Assembly (NCBI RefSeq): GCF_000406945.1 | Contig: NZ_KE136354.1 | Span: forward strand, 1,449,207 to 1,513,206 | DNA: 64,000 bases | Origin: Enterococcus dispar ATCC 51266 | GTDB lineage: Bacteria; Bacillota; Bacilli; Lactobacillales; Enterococcaceae | Direction of reading: 5' to 3' | Shown: positions 40,224 to 48,160 of the stretch, in pieces | How positions within the stretch are numbered: position 1 is the stretch's first letter | Layout of the letters: every line of letters starts with the position of its first letter | Program-made: the position numbers and the translations under genes | The notes under the pieces: generated by a model | Told to the model about the DNA's origin: nothing | The model's input: the letters and a program-made list of their open reading frames with translations, nothing else | The model's database searches: none

Positions 40224-41897
40224 CCTGAATAATTCATAGTTTTCAAAAACGCTTCAAAAACCTTGTTATAACAGTCTATTTTGTTTCGTTTATTCGCACC
40301 CTTTGGGTGTACAAAAAGAACCCCAATCTGCTATGGTTAAAGTGACTAAACCTAACCAAAGAAAGGGGTTCTCTCAATGGCAACTTTACACGAAAATCGT
40401 CTACTTTTCAATTCAAATGTTACAGTATCTCACTCTGGTGGAAATTTGTCCTCAGATTCCGGCTTAATATTAGCAAAAGAGTTCATGAACAAATTTGAGT
40501 TTAGCCAAATCTTATGTAAAAACATCCAGATTCAAGATGACCGACTGTATCATGTTCATGAAAATGAATCTATTCTGGAACAAATCATCTTGCAGTTGAT
40601 TGCAGGCTATCCTACAGATTCTTCAGCCAATATATTAGCAACGGATCCTATCTTTCAAGCTGTTTTAAGCAAAAAGCGGTTGGCTTCACAGTCATCCATT
40701 TCTCGCTTTTGGGATCGGATGTCAACAGAAAATATCGTCCAACTACAAAAGGTTAACCAGATTTTGATTGATAAAGCACGTACGATTCGAAATACGAACG
40801 AAATGATTTTCGATTTAGATTCTACTCACAGTGATACCTTTGGAAACCAAGAAATGACCGATTATAATGCGCATTACCAGACAACCGGTTATCATCCACT
40901 CGTTGCCTTAGATGGTCTTACCGGAGACTTTCTTAAAGCAGAACTTCGTTCTGGAAATGTCTACACCTCAAAAGGCGTCGCAGCATTTACTCGTCCATTA
41001 TTTGAGCATTATCACTCTGTGACACCAGTAAGCACTATTATGGTACGTGCAGATAGTGGATTCGCAATGCCTGATTTGTATGAACTTTGTGAAGAGTACG
41101 ATAGTTTGTATACTATCCGTTTGAAATCCAATCGTAATCTGTACAGAATCGCTGAGCAATTCGTTACCATTAAGGATCATCACGATTGGAGTAAGAAAGA
41201 AGTTCATTACTATAACGCCACTTATCAAGCAAAGTCGTGGGGAAAATCCAGAAGGATCTGCATAAAATCAACCAGAGAAGCTAGTGAATTGCTTTTTAGA
41301 CATGAATTCATCATTACCAATTTTTCAAAAGACGTCTCTCCAGAAATGGTTTTCCAAACGTATTCAAAAAGAGGAACGATGGAAAATTACATTAAGGAAG
41401 CAAAAAACGGCTTTTACTTGGATAAAACAGATAGCCCACGTTTTATAGAAAATCATGCTCGTATGATCGTAAGCCTATTGGCTTACAATATCGTGAACTT
41501 CATGCGAACATTGTGTTTTACCAATGAAACGAAAGGGTATCAGGTTTCTACTATTCGCTTATTTCTCTTTAAAATTGCTGGAAAGATAGTTCATTCCGGA
41601 AGAAGACAATACTTGAAATTAAGTAGTTACCATGTTTACCAGAAGTTATTTTATCGGATTCTACAAAACATTCAGGTACTGCAGTGTTAGTTGCGTTTAT
41701 TGCGCCATTCAAAAAAATTCGTTAACCATTCGATAGGATGAGTGCGCCCAAAATGAGGTCTTTCTTGAACTTAATCAGTTAGCAAAAATAAATTAAACCC
41801 TTTAGAAAAATATTTTTGAGAAAAAGAACCATTGAGCATAAAACTAAACAGATAATTATAAAATTTGGTAGTTTATAAAAAGTATGAATTATTCAGG
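40224..41897 (+). mobile_element. IS1380-family element, copy 3 (1674 bp)
   Basis: The same ends and length as copies 1 and 2. Left flank TTACC, right flank AATAT; the right flank equals the left flank of copy 1, while its own flanks do not match. Confidence 0.95.
40377..41690 (+). CDS. IS1380-family transposase, copy 3
   Basis: 437 residues, same protein as copy 2 (LVALDG form). Frame intact. It is divergent from pox, with the IS left end between them. Confidence 0.95.
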   Translation: MATLHENRLLFNSNVTVSHSGGNLSSDSGLILAKEFMNKFEFSQILCKNIQIQDDRLYHVHENESILEQIILQLIAGYPTDSSANILATDPIFQAVLSKKRLASQSSISRFWDRMSTENIVQLQKVNQILIDKARTIRNTNEMIFDLDSTHSDTFGNQEMTDYNAHYQTTGYHPLVALDGLTGDFLKAELRSGNVYTSKGVAAFTRPLFEHYHSVTPVSTIMVRADSGFAMPDLYELCEEYDSLYTIRLKSNRNLYRIAEQFVTIKDHHDWSKKEVHYYNATYQAKSWGKSRRICIKSTREASELLFRHEFIITNFSKDVSPEMVFQTYSKRGTMENYIKEAKNGFYLDKTDSPRFIENHARMIVSLLAYNIVNFMRTLCFTNETKGYQVSTIRLFLFKIAGKIVHSGRRQYLKLSSYHVYQKLFYRILQNIQVLQC

Positions 41898-42069
41898 AAT
41901 ATTTCTTCAATATTTAATTGTCTTTTTTTCATACTATTTATGTAAAATTCACATTATCTCCATCACTTTTCTTAAAGGAAGAATTATATGAAAGTGTTAC
42001 TCAAATTTCTTATAATGAAGTTTGGTATTCTACCATATCCTTTGTGAAAATCAGCTAAGCGCTTTACCT
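41898..42069. other. Non-coding stretch right of IS copy 3
   Basis: Holds a 19-codon hydrophobic frame at 41988-42047 behind AAAGGAAG, too short to support as a gene, and nothing else recognised. Confidence 0.35.
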
Positions 42070-42102
42070 AATAGAGCCTACTGAAATTCAGCAGGCTCTA
42101 TT
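42070..42102 (-). terminator. Terminator of the glutathione peroxidase gene
   Basis: AATAGAGCCT (42070-42079) with AGGCTCTATT (42093-42102), about 46 bp past the stop. The T tract is weak. Confidence 0.6.
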
Positions 42103-42147
42103 AACCACTTATTTAATTTAAAATTTCCAACAAATTTTTCTGCAAAC

Positions 42148-42621
42148 CTAAAGTAATTTCTCAATGGTTGAGACAATCTTTTCTGGCGATGTAGCTGAAG
42201 CAAAGCGTTTGACGACATTGCCATTACGATCGACCACAAATTTCGTAAAGTTCCATTTAATCGCTTCGCCTAAACCTTTTTGCTGACTTTTTAAAAATTG
42301 GTATAATGGCGCCGCATCCTCACCATTCACCTTAATTTTTGCAAAAGTTTTAAACGTTGTGTGATAGCGCAACTGACAAAATGATTGAATTTCTTCATTG
42401 CTACCAGGAGCTTGATTGCCAAATTGATTACAGGGAAAATCCAATATTTCCAGTCCTTCTTTTTGAAACTCTTGGTATAAATTTTCTAGTCCTTCATATT
42501 GTGGTGTAAATCCGCAACCTGTTGCAGTATTGACAATCAGCAATACTTTTCCTTTATAGTCTTTCATTGAAATTGATTTGCCGCCGACATCTTTCACTGT
42601 GTAATCATAAATTGCTTCCAT
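42148..42621 (-). CDS. Glutathione peroxidase-family thiol peroxidase
   Basis: 157 residues, normal length. Cys36 in NTATGCGFTPQY replaces selenocysteine as the peroxidatic residue, and the Gln and Trp/Asn partners are in FPCNQFGNQAP and KWNFTKFVVDRNG. It reduces hydroperoxides using thioredoxin or glutathione. Start behind AGGAGAG. It is a single gene and the first one right of the IS-bounded block. Confidence 0.9.
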   Translation of the reverse strand: MEAIYDYTVKDVGGKSISMKDYKGKVLLIVNTATGCGFTPQYEGLENLYQEFQKEGLEILDFPCNQFGNQAPGSNEEIQSFCQLRYHTTFKTFAKIKVNGEDAAPLYQFLKSQQKGLGEAIKWNFTKFVVDRNGNVVKRFASATSPEKIVSTIEKLL

Positions 42622-42807
42622 ACTCTATCTCTCCTTTATAAGTAGGATATTTCAATTAGTATACGTTAACTTTTTTTCTTTGAATATTTTTTTGTTTAAG
42701 ACAAATGCAATTTAAATATTTCGTAGTTTTTCTATTTGTATTTTCCCTAAAATTCAATTTAATAGGTGATTGGCTTATCTTTATTCTTCCCACACATAGT
42801 AAAAAGT
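42622..42807. other. Non-coding stretch
   Basis: Intergenic region upstream of the peroxidase gene. A 61-codon frame on the minus strand has no site and odd composition, and I do not call it. Confidence 0.4.
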
Positions 42808-42888
42808 AAAACAGACCTAGCTCTAAAAGAAGTTGTCCCATATGCTGAATAATTCAGCGCAACTCTTTTAGTAAACTAGGTCTTTTTT
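42808..42888 (-). terminator. Large terminator hairpin of the KDG operon
   Basis: AGACCTAG (42813-42820) pairs with CTAGGTCT (42875-42882), extended inward by CTCTAAAAGAAGTTG with CAACTCTTTTAG and an inner palindrome. It lies 32 bp past the aldolase stop. Confidence 0.7.
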
Positions 42889-42919
42889 GCTTAATTTTTA
42901 TTGCAATCTATTTAAAACG

Positions 42920-43558
42920 TTACGCTTGCTGCCATTTTTTAATATAAGCAGTCGCCGTGTTCTGCACTTGTTCATAATCATTTTCTGACACGCCTTTAAA
43001 AAGATTTCCTCCAACACCAACTAATGCGGCTCCTGCTTCTTTCCAAGTCAATAAATTTTCTAAATTGATGCCCCCTGTAGGCATAATACTAATTTGCGGC
43101 AATGGTGCTTTCACACTTTTGATTAGACTCGGTTCAAAATTATTTGCGGGAAATAGTTTCACAATTTCAACCCCACTTATCATCGCCTGTTGCATTTCGG
43201 TTATAGTCATACAGCCAGGTAAATAAGGTACTTGATATAAGTTACATACTTGTGCTGTTTCCAAATTAAAACTAGGACTGACAATAAATTCTGCGCCTGA
43301 CATAATTGCAAACCGTGCTGTGATGGCATCTAAAACGGTTCCTGCTCCTACTACTACCTCACTTGATGAGGAATACATTTTTTTTAATCGGGTAATTACA
43401 GAAGCTGCATTGGGAACAGAAAAAGTGATTTCAAGTCCTAAAATACAACCATCTACTACTGCTTGTGCTGCTTTTAAAGCATGTGTTTCTGTTTGTTCAC
43501 GAACCACGGCAACAATCCCTGCTTTTTCCAACCGTGCTAAAACGTCTCCTTTTTTCAT
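42920..43558 (-). CDS. eda: KDPG/KHG aldolase
   Basis: 212 residues; the Met at 43558 is preferred because AGGGG lies 7 bp upstream, whereas the Met at 43564 touches that site. Class-I aldolase residues are visible: Glu in GLEITFSVPNA and the Schiff-base Lys in VEIVKLFPANNF, plus the phosphate-binding MPTGGINLENL. It splits 2-keto-3-deoxy-6-phosphogluconate to pyruvate and glyceraldehyde 3-phosphate. Last gene of the LacI-controlled operon, using the product of the KDG kinase at 44733. Confidence 0.92.
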   Translation of the reverse strand: MKKGDVLARLEKAGIVAVVREQTETHALKAAQAVVDGCILGLEITFSVPNAASVITRLKKMYSSSSEVVVGAGTVLDAITARFAIMSGAEFIVSPSFNLETAQVCNLYQVPYLPGCMTITEMQQAMISGVEIVKLFPANNFEPSLIKSVKAPLPQISIMPTGGINLENLLTWKEAGAALVGVGGNLFKGVSENDYEQVQNTATAYIKKWQQA

Positions 43559-43567
43559 AGCCATCCC

Positions 43568-44110
43568 CTACTCTACGTTTACATGTTCATGTAACGCATC
43601 TTCGTTAGAAGTTTGATCCCGTGCGGCTAATTTCAATGTCAAAGCATCTAAGGTAATATGAACAGTCTGATCAAAAAGACTTGAAAGTAATTGAACGGAT
43701 TGAATACCGGCACCCGTTTTTGTCGCACCAGGAACAACAATGACTTTATCTGCTAATTGGGCTAATGGGGATTGCGAATCACTTGTTAAAACAACAATAT
43801 CTAACCCTAATTTTTTTGCTGCTTGTGTGTCCGCTACAATGCCTTTAGTTGTACCTGATCCAGAAATAGCGACCCAAGTATCACCTTTTTGAATAGAAGG
43901 AGTAATGGTTTCTCCCATCACGAAATCAGTATAGCCAATATGCATCAACCGCATCGCAAAACCTTTGGCTTGAAAACCACTGCGTCCGGCGCCAATTACA
44001 AAAATCCGTTTATCCTTTTTAAATAATGGCAAAGCTTGATCGAGTTGTGTTTCATCGACTAACGCCATCACTTGATTAATTTCGGTCATAATTGTTTCAA
44101 TTGTTTTCAT
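43568..44110 (-). CDS. hxlB: 6-phospho-3-hexuloisomerase
   Basis: 180 residues of SIS fold with the GAGRSGFQAKGFAMRLMH nucleotide-like phosphosugar site and SGSGTTKG loop. It interconverts 3-hexulose 6-phosphate and fructose 6-phosphate. The start overlaps the end of hxlA by 14 bp, with its GGAGG inside hxlA. Partner of the synthase at 44097. Confidence 0.9.
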   Translation of the reverse strand: MKTIETIMTEINQVMALVDETQLDQALPLFKKDKRIFVIGAGRSGFQAKGFAMRLMHIGYTDFVMGETITPSIQKGDTWVAISGSGTTKGIVADTQAAKKLGLDIVVLTSDSQSPLAQLADKVIVVPGATKTGAGIQSVQLLSSLFDQTVHITLDALTLKLAARDQTSNEDALHEHVNVE

Positions 44111-44732
44111 AATGAATTGCCTCCATAAATTCTTCTACTGCTTTTACTGGATCTTGCGCTTTGCTAATTTTAGAGCCGACGATAATAATTTCCAGTATGC
44201 CTTGTGCGGCTAATTTTTTTGCCTGCATTAAATCAATGCCTCCAGCAATTGCCAAACGTTTAATTGTCGGAAACTTTTCATGAAATGCCGCCACGCTTGC
44301 TACTGCATCCATTTTATCTTTACGATCAATTGAATGATGTAAAGCATAAATCGCTTCTGGAAAATCTTTTATGATGGCAATTTTTTCATCACTTACTTCC
44401 AATAAATCAATCATCATGGTTTTGTTTTCTTTTTGTGCTACCTCATAACAAGCTGATAATGTGTCATAAGATGCCGCACCCATGACGGTAACAATATCGC
44501 CGCCATGCAAAAAAGCTTGTGTAAATTCATAAGCGCCTTCATCAATCGTTTTACTATCAACCAATAAAGTCGTATGGTCCAATTTTTCTTTTAATCTTTG
44601 TATTGCAGTATTCCCGTAATCCTTTACTAGCGATGTGCCCATTTCTAAAATATCTGTTTTACCGTTTAACTGTTCTGCTAAAGCTTCAGCTTCTGACAAG
44701 GGGACACGATCAATTGCCGTTTGTAACTTCAT
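44097..44732 (-). CDS. hxlA: 3-hexulose-6-phosphate synthase family (HxlA/UlaD type)
   Basis: 211 residues, orotidine-decarboxylase-like barrel with the family DxKxxD motif (VDSKTIDEG), TVMGAASYDTL and the phosphate-binding AIAGGIDLMQ. Known activities are aldol condensation of formaldehyde with ribulose 5-phosphate (or the reverse) and decarboxylation of 3-keto-L-gulonate 6-phosphate. The adjacent PHI gene favours the hexulose activity. Its ATG follows directly on the kinase stop (TAAATG). Confidence 0.85.
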   Translation of the reverse strand: MKLQTAIDRVPLSEAEALAEQLNGKTDILEMGTSLVKDYGNTAIQRLKEKLDHTTLLVDSKTIDEGAYEFTQAFLHGGDIVTVMGAASYDTLSACYEVAQKENKTMMIDLLEVSDEKIAIIKDFPEAIYALHHSIDRKDKMDAVASVAAFHEKFPTIKRLAIAGGIDLMQAKKLAAQGILEIIIVGSKISKAQDPVKAVEEFMEAIHYENN

Positions 44733-45692
44733 TTATTTCACCTTCTGATTTTGTAAAAATGCCGCTAATTGTTCTGGTGTTGGATAACCATCATTGTCAC
44801 CAGGGGATTGAACAGCCATAGCTCCAATCGCATTAGCCCGAACCACGGCTTCTTCTAATTCTTTTCCTTCAATTAACGCAGTAATCAAGCCAACCGCAAA
44901 ACCATCACCGGCACCGACGGTATCAACTACTTCTGCCACTTTAAAGCCAGGAACTGTATAACTTGATCCATCTTTTTGTTTCACAAAAGCGCCTTCTGTT
45001 CCTAATTTTACAATAACTGTTTTAGTTGCAGAACCATTATTCAAATAAAAGTCCGCAATAGCCTCAGGATCACGGCTGCCCATCAAAATTTCGCCTTCAT
45101 TAATTCCTGGTAAAACAATTTCTGCATGAGAAGCTAAATCGTTAATCGTTTCTACCATTTCTTCTGTGCTTGCCCATAATTGGGGACGTAAGTTGGGGTC
45201 AAAAGTGGTCCGAATTTGATTTTTTTCCAGCAATTCAATCAAATAGCGAAATGCGCTTTGTGCGGCCGGTGAAATTGCTGGAAAGATTCCGGATAAATGG
45301 GCCATTTTAACTTCAGAAAAATCGATCTTATCTAAAATTTCTTTTTCAAAGTGAGCTGCAGCTGATCCTTTACGGAAATAAAAAATACTTGGATCACCAT
45401 CGCTTACTCTATCTTTTAATTGAAAAGCTGTCCAAAAATCTGCTGTTTCAGAGATATAGTCAGTACCAATTTTATTTTCATGTAGCCGGTCAATAATAAA
45501 TTCACCGAAAGGATCTTTACCTACTTGGGTAATGTATTCACTACTATGACCCAAACGGGAAACTCCCACGGCCACGTTAACCTCAGCGCCAGCCAAAAAT
45601 TTTTGAAAATGAAGCGCATCTTTTAAAGATTTATCTACTTCTTCTGATCCAAATAATGCAATTGGTTCACCAATTGTTAAAAATTCACTCAT
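44733..45692 (-). CDS. kdgK: PfkB-family sugar kinase, probably 2-keto-3-deoxygluconate kinase
   Basis: 319 residues from the ATG at 45692 (AGAGGAA 8 bp upstream). PfkB signatures: GAEVNVAVGVSRLG near residue 35 and DTVGAGDGFAVGLI near 255 with the catalytic Asp. In an operon with KDPG aldolase it should phosphorylate KDG to KDPG. Ribokinase-like alternatives are possible. Confidence 0.85.
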   Translation of the reverse strand: MSEFLTIGEPIALFGSEEVDKSLKDALHFQKFLAGAEVNVAVGVSRLGHSSEYITQVGKDPFGEFIIDRLHENKIGTDYISETADFWTAFQLKDRVSDGDPSIFYFRKGSAAAHFEKEILDKIDFSEVKMAHLSGIFPAISPAAQSAFRYLIELLEKNQIRTTFDPNLRPQLWASTEEMVETINDLASHAEIVLPGINEGEILMGSRDPEAIADFYLNNGSATKTVIVKLGTEGAFVKQKDGSSYTVPGFKVAEVVDTVGAGDGFAVGLITALIEGKELEEAVVRANAIGAMAVQSPGDNDGYPTPEQLAAFLQNQKVK

Positions 45693-45711
45693 GTTCATTT
45701 CCTCTTTTCTT

Positions 45712-46983
45712 TTAAAGTAAAATATAGGCAGCAATTAAATTCAAAACAGTTGCAGCCCACGCCCATGGCAGACCTGTTAATAAAAATGTTTTCGTATCAA
45801 GCCCGGCATATTGTACCGACCATAGATTCCAAGATTGGGTAATACATGCGGATACTCCCATCATAGAAGGCACTACAAGTAATCCATATAAAAAGTATTG
45901 ATCAAACATTCCTGTTCCCACTAGAATTGCAGCTGTAGCAGCCCCTGCCCCATAAAGCATCAATGGGCCGCGGAAATATGAAAGGGGTGCGATAATCGCT
46001 ACAATTACAATCAATGCCAGCTTATTATCAGGAATGATTTGTTGAAAGACTGTCGTAAAGCCCGACATCGCGTGCACAGCGGCTGATTGGAACATAGTTA
46101 AAACAAACAGCATAATTAATAATCCCGCGATATCGCTGATTGCATGTTTTGCCGTTTCGTTCATCATCATGACAAACTTTGTATATTTCTTCATATTGCC
46201 CGTTGCAGCAAATGCAATAATTGTTGAAAGTAATAATGCTGGTACCGCATCCCATTTCGCAAAGATACTTAATGCGACTGGTAATACAGGTAAAATATAG
46301 GTCCAAATTGGAACTTCAACAATTTCTTCTTCTGTCTGGCTTTCAACAATTTCAGGTTTTCCATTTCGGATTTTTTTGGCATTAAATAAGATAAATAAAA
46401 CCAAAATTACCATCTGAATTCCCATTGCTATAAAACCAAACCGTTGGTAGTGTGGTCCCCAAGCAACTTTAGGAAAGAAAACTTGAAATTGAACAAATAA
46501 GACATTATTGACATACATAGCAGCACCAATTGCAATCGTAAAGACTGAAACAGCAATATTACGAGGTACGCCAATGGAAAACATAATTGGAAATAGAATA
46601 ACGCCGACGGCAATCGCAGAACCAACACCATAGGAACTCGTAAAAATTAAAGCGATTACAAAAGCAATTAAAATTGTTGCCAAGACGGGACTTTTTTTCC
46701 CAACCTTTTCCGTTTTCCGACTGATACTTCCTGCAATTCCGGTATCTACCAACACACGTCCAAACCAAGAACCAAAAATAATATATGCTGCTGTTTTTCC
46801 GTAATTTAAAACAGGTTCAGTAAAAATTTCTTTAATTGCTTGGTTAAAAGGTACCAAGCCAATCATCGTCCATAAAACTGCCATCACGAAGAAACCGACA
46901 GTCAAATTACCGCCTTTCATGGCGTAGATGACAAATATGATAAAGGTTAATGCAAGTAAAATTCCAGTTATTGCGCCACCCAT
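45712..46983 (-). CDS. Sugar-acid permease (GntP/ion-transporter superfamily-like)
   Basis: 423 residues with about 11 membrane segments, including Gly-rich SSYGVGSAIAVGVILFP and PLSYFRGPLMLYGAG. It lies between the isomerase and the kinase, so it probably brings in the operon's sugar acid by proton symport. The precise family is uncertain. It has 12 bp to the upstream gene and 19 bp to the downstream one. Confidence 0.75.
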   Translation of the reverse strand: MGGAITGILLALTFIIFVIYAMKGGNLTVGFFVMAVLWTMIGLVPFNQAIKEIFTEPVLNYGKTAAYIIFGSWFGRVLVDTGIAGSISRKTEKVGKKSPVLATILIAFVIALIFTSSYGVGSAIAVGVILFPIMFSIGVPRNIAVSVFTIAIGAAMYVNNVLFVQFQVFFPKVAWGPHYQRFGFIAMGIQMVILVLFILFNAKKIRNGKPEIVESQTEEEIVEVPIWTYILPVLPVALSIFAKWDAVPALLLSTIIAFAATGNMKKYTKFVMMMNETAKHAISDIAGLLIMLFVLTMFQSAAVHAMSGFTTVFQQIIPDNKLALIVIVAIIAPLSYFRGPLMLYGAGAATAAILVGTGMFDQYFLYGLLVVPSMMGVSACITQSWNLWSVQYAGLDTKTFLLTGLPWAWAATVLNLIAAYILL

Positions 46984-46995
46984 TGTTTACGCCTC

Positions 46996-47241
46996 CTAAT
47001 ATTTGTTTAACTCACTCAAAATACGTTGATAATTAGATACTGGTTTTTTATGATCTTCTACAAAAAAGTCATTTTCTAAATGATTGAATTTTTGAATTAA
47101 ATAATAAGCTGTTAAGTATGCAGCTAATGCTTCTTTAGCTGCACCTTCCATCCCTTCTGTATCAATTTCTGGCCGATTGATCGTATCCATAAAATGATAA
47201 GCAAATTTTTCAGCATCTATTTTTGTTTGTTGGTCACTCAT
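46996..47241 (-). CDS. Small hypothetical protein of the KDG operon
   Basis: 81 residues, helical and acidic. Its ATG overlaps the stop of the isomerase by 4 bp (ATGA) and the permease follows 12 bp later, so it is a real, coupled gene. I do not recognise the family. A permease-associated helper is possible. Confidence 0.7.
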   Translation of the reverse strand: MSDQQTKIDAEKFAYHFMDTINRPEIDTEGMEGAAKEALAAYLTAYYLIQKFNHLENDFFVEDHKKPVSNYQRILSELNKY

Positions 47242-47978
47242 TTTACTTCCTCCTCTAAAAGATTTTTTGCTTCTAGAATTTCTTCGTTCGTCTTTGTAGG
47301 GTACTCAATCGCAATCGGAAGATTATCAGGTAAAATGGATAGAACTTTACGCCAATCAATAACGCCGTGGTCTAGCCCGGTCGCTTGTGGCTGATTGGCT
47401 TCATAACGAACGTCTTTTACGTGAATGTAGTGAACGTATTCTGCCAATGCTTCAGCAGCGGTTACTTCGTCTTCGCCAACAAAACGCCAGTTGCCTAAAT
47501 CATAAACATAACCAATTGCTAAGTTTTCTGCTGTAACAGCAGTCATGTATTTTTTGATGGCTGAGATAGTACCAGAAGTTTGAGTTTGATCATTTTCAAT
47601 GGTTATCGCTACACCAGAATCGATAAGCGCTTTCAATTCTTCTGCATGAAGTTCGCCATTAAAATCTCCTATATTCCACTTAATTTGCTTAACACTCATT
47701 TCATTTGCTTCTTGTAAATACCCCACTAAATTGGGATTAATACTACCAGAGACATACACTTCATCGGGTACGCTATAAAATAAATCAAGCCCTAAACGTG
47801 CCGCTTCTTTTTTAATAAGTGGGATTTCTTTTTGAATATCTTTGAAGTATTCTCTTCTGATTTCCACTGCCTGAAAACCCAATGCTTTAATATCTGCTAA
47901 TAATTCATTTTGCTGGCGACCATTGGCAATTTTTTCAGCAAAAACTAAAAAGTTAAGTACGATTTGATTATTCTTCAT
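47238..47978 (-). CDS. Sugar-phosphate isomerase/epimerase (xylose-isomerase-like TIM barrel)
   Basis: 246 residues from the Met at 47978; the Met at 47987 abuts the GAGAGG site. AP-endonuclease-2 family barrel with metal-binding Glu/Asp/His in GVAITIENDQ, YVYDLGNWRF, YIHVKDVRY and IAIEYPT. First gene of the operon. It likely epimerises or isomerises the imported sugar acid before phosphorylation; the exact substrate is unknown. Confidence 0.8.
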   Translation of the reverse strand: MKNNQIVLNFLVFAEKIANGRQQNELLADIKALGFQAVEIRREYFKDIQKEIPLIKKEAARLGLDLFYSVPDEVYVSGSINPNLVGYLQEANEMSVKQIKWNIGDFNGELHAEELKALIDSGVAITIENDQTQTSGTISAIKKYMTAVTAENLAIGYVYDLGNWRFVGEDEVTAAEALAEYVHYIHVKDVRYEANQPQATGLDHGVIDWRKVLSILPDNLPIAIEYPTKTNEEILEAKNLLEEEVK

Positions 47979-47997
47979 AAAGCCCATCCTCTCAATT

Positions 47998-48037
47998 AGT
48001 TAACCGGTTTCTATACACAGATAGTAAACCGGTTTCC
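47998..48037 (-). promoter_or_regulatory. LacI operators O1 and O2
   Basis: O1, GTTAACCGGTTTCT, sits around 47999-48012 in the leader. O2, GTAAACCGGTTTCC (48024-48037), lies within the promoter spacer and -10. Both share the AACCGGTT core with the centre of the terminator palindrome at 48091. Confidence 0.75.
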
Positions 48038-48049
48038 AAAAAATGTCAA
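48021..48049 (-). promoter_or_regulatory. KDG operon promoter
   Basis: TTGACA (48044-48049), 17-bp spacer, TACTAT (48021-48026) on the minus strand, about 45 bp before the first start codon. Operator O2 lies in the spacer, so repressor binding would exclude RNA polymerase. Confidence 0.8.
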
Positions 48050-48058
48050 CGGTTTCAT
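48044..48058 (-). promoter_or_regulatory. cre (CcpA) site over the -35
   Basis: The minus strand reads ATGAAACCGTTGACA, a perfect match to both the WTGNAANCGNWNNCW and TGWNANCGNTNWCA forms. It contains the -35 hexamer itself. Confidence 0.7.
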
Positions 48059-48090
48059 AATTAAAAAACAACACTTGGAATATTAAAAAA

Positions 48091-48130
48091 GCAAAGAGCT
48101 TTTGGAAACCGGTTTCCAAAAGCTCTTTGC
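48091..48130 (-). terminator. lacI terminator with an embedded LacI operator (40-bp palindrome)
   Basis: Two perfect 20-bp arms with no spacer (48091-48110, 48111-48130), followed by TTTTTT on the minus strand, 30 bp past the regulator stop. The centre is GGAAACCGGTTTCC, the same operator as O2 60-70 bp away. As RNA it should terminate; as DNA it should bind the repressor. Confidence 0.85.
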
Positions 48131-48160
48131 CCTAAACTATTTTTTCTAAAAAAACTTTAT

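Noticed and set aside
41988-42047. 19-codon hydrophobic frame behind AAAGGAAG
   Set aside because: Too short and without supporting context; could be chance in AT-rich DNA.
42656-42841. 61-codon frame upstream of glutathione peroxidase
   Set aside because: No ribosome binding site, overlaps a terminator hairpin, composition unlike its neighbours.
42843-42857. CTGAATAATTCAG in the KDG-operon terminator, considered as another IS1380 end
   Set aside because: It is the symmetrical tip of the hairpin; the sequence beyond it does not follow the IS, and resemblance comes from the palindromic nature of the IS end.
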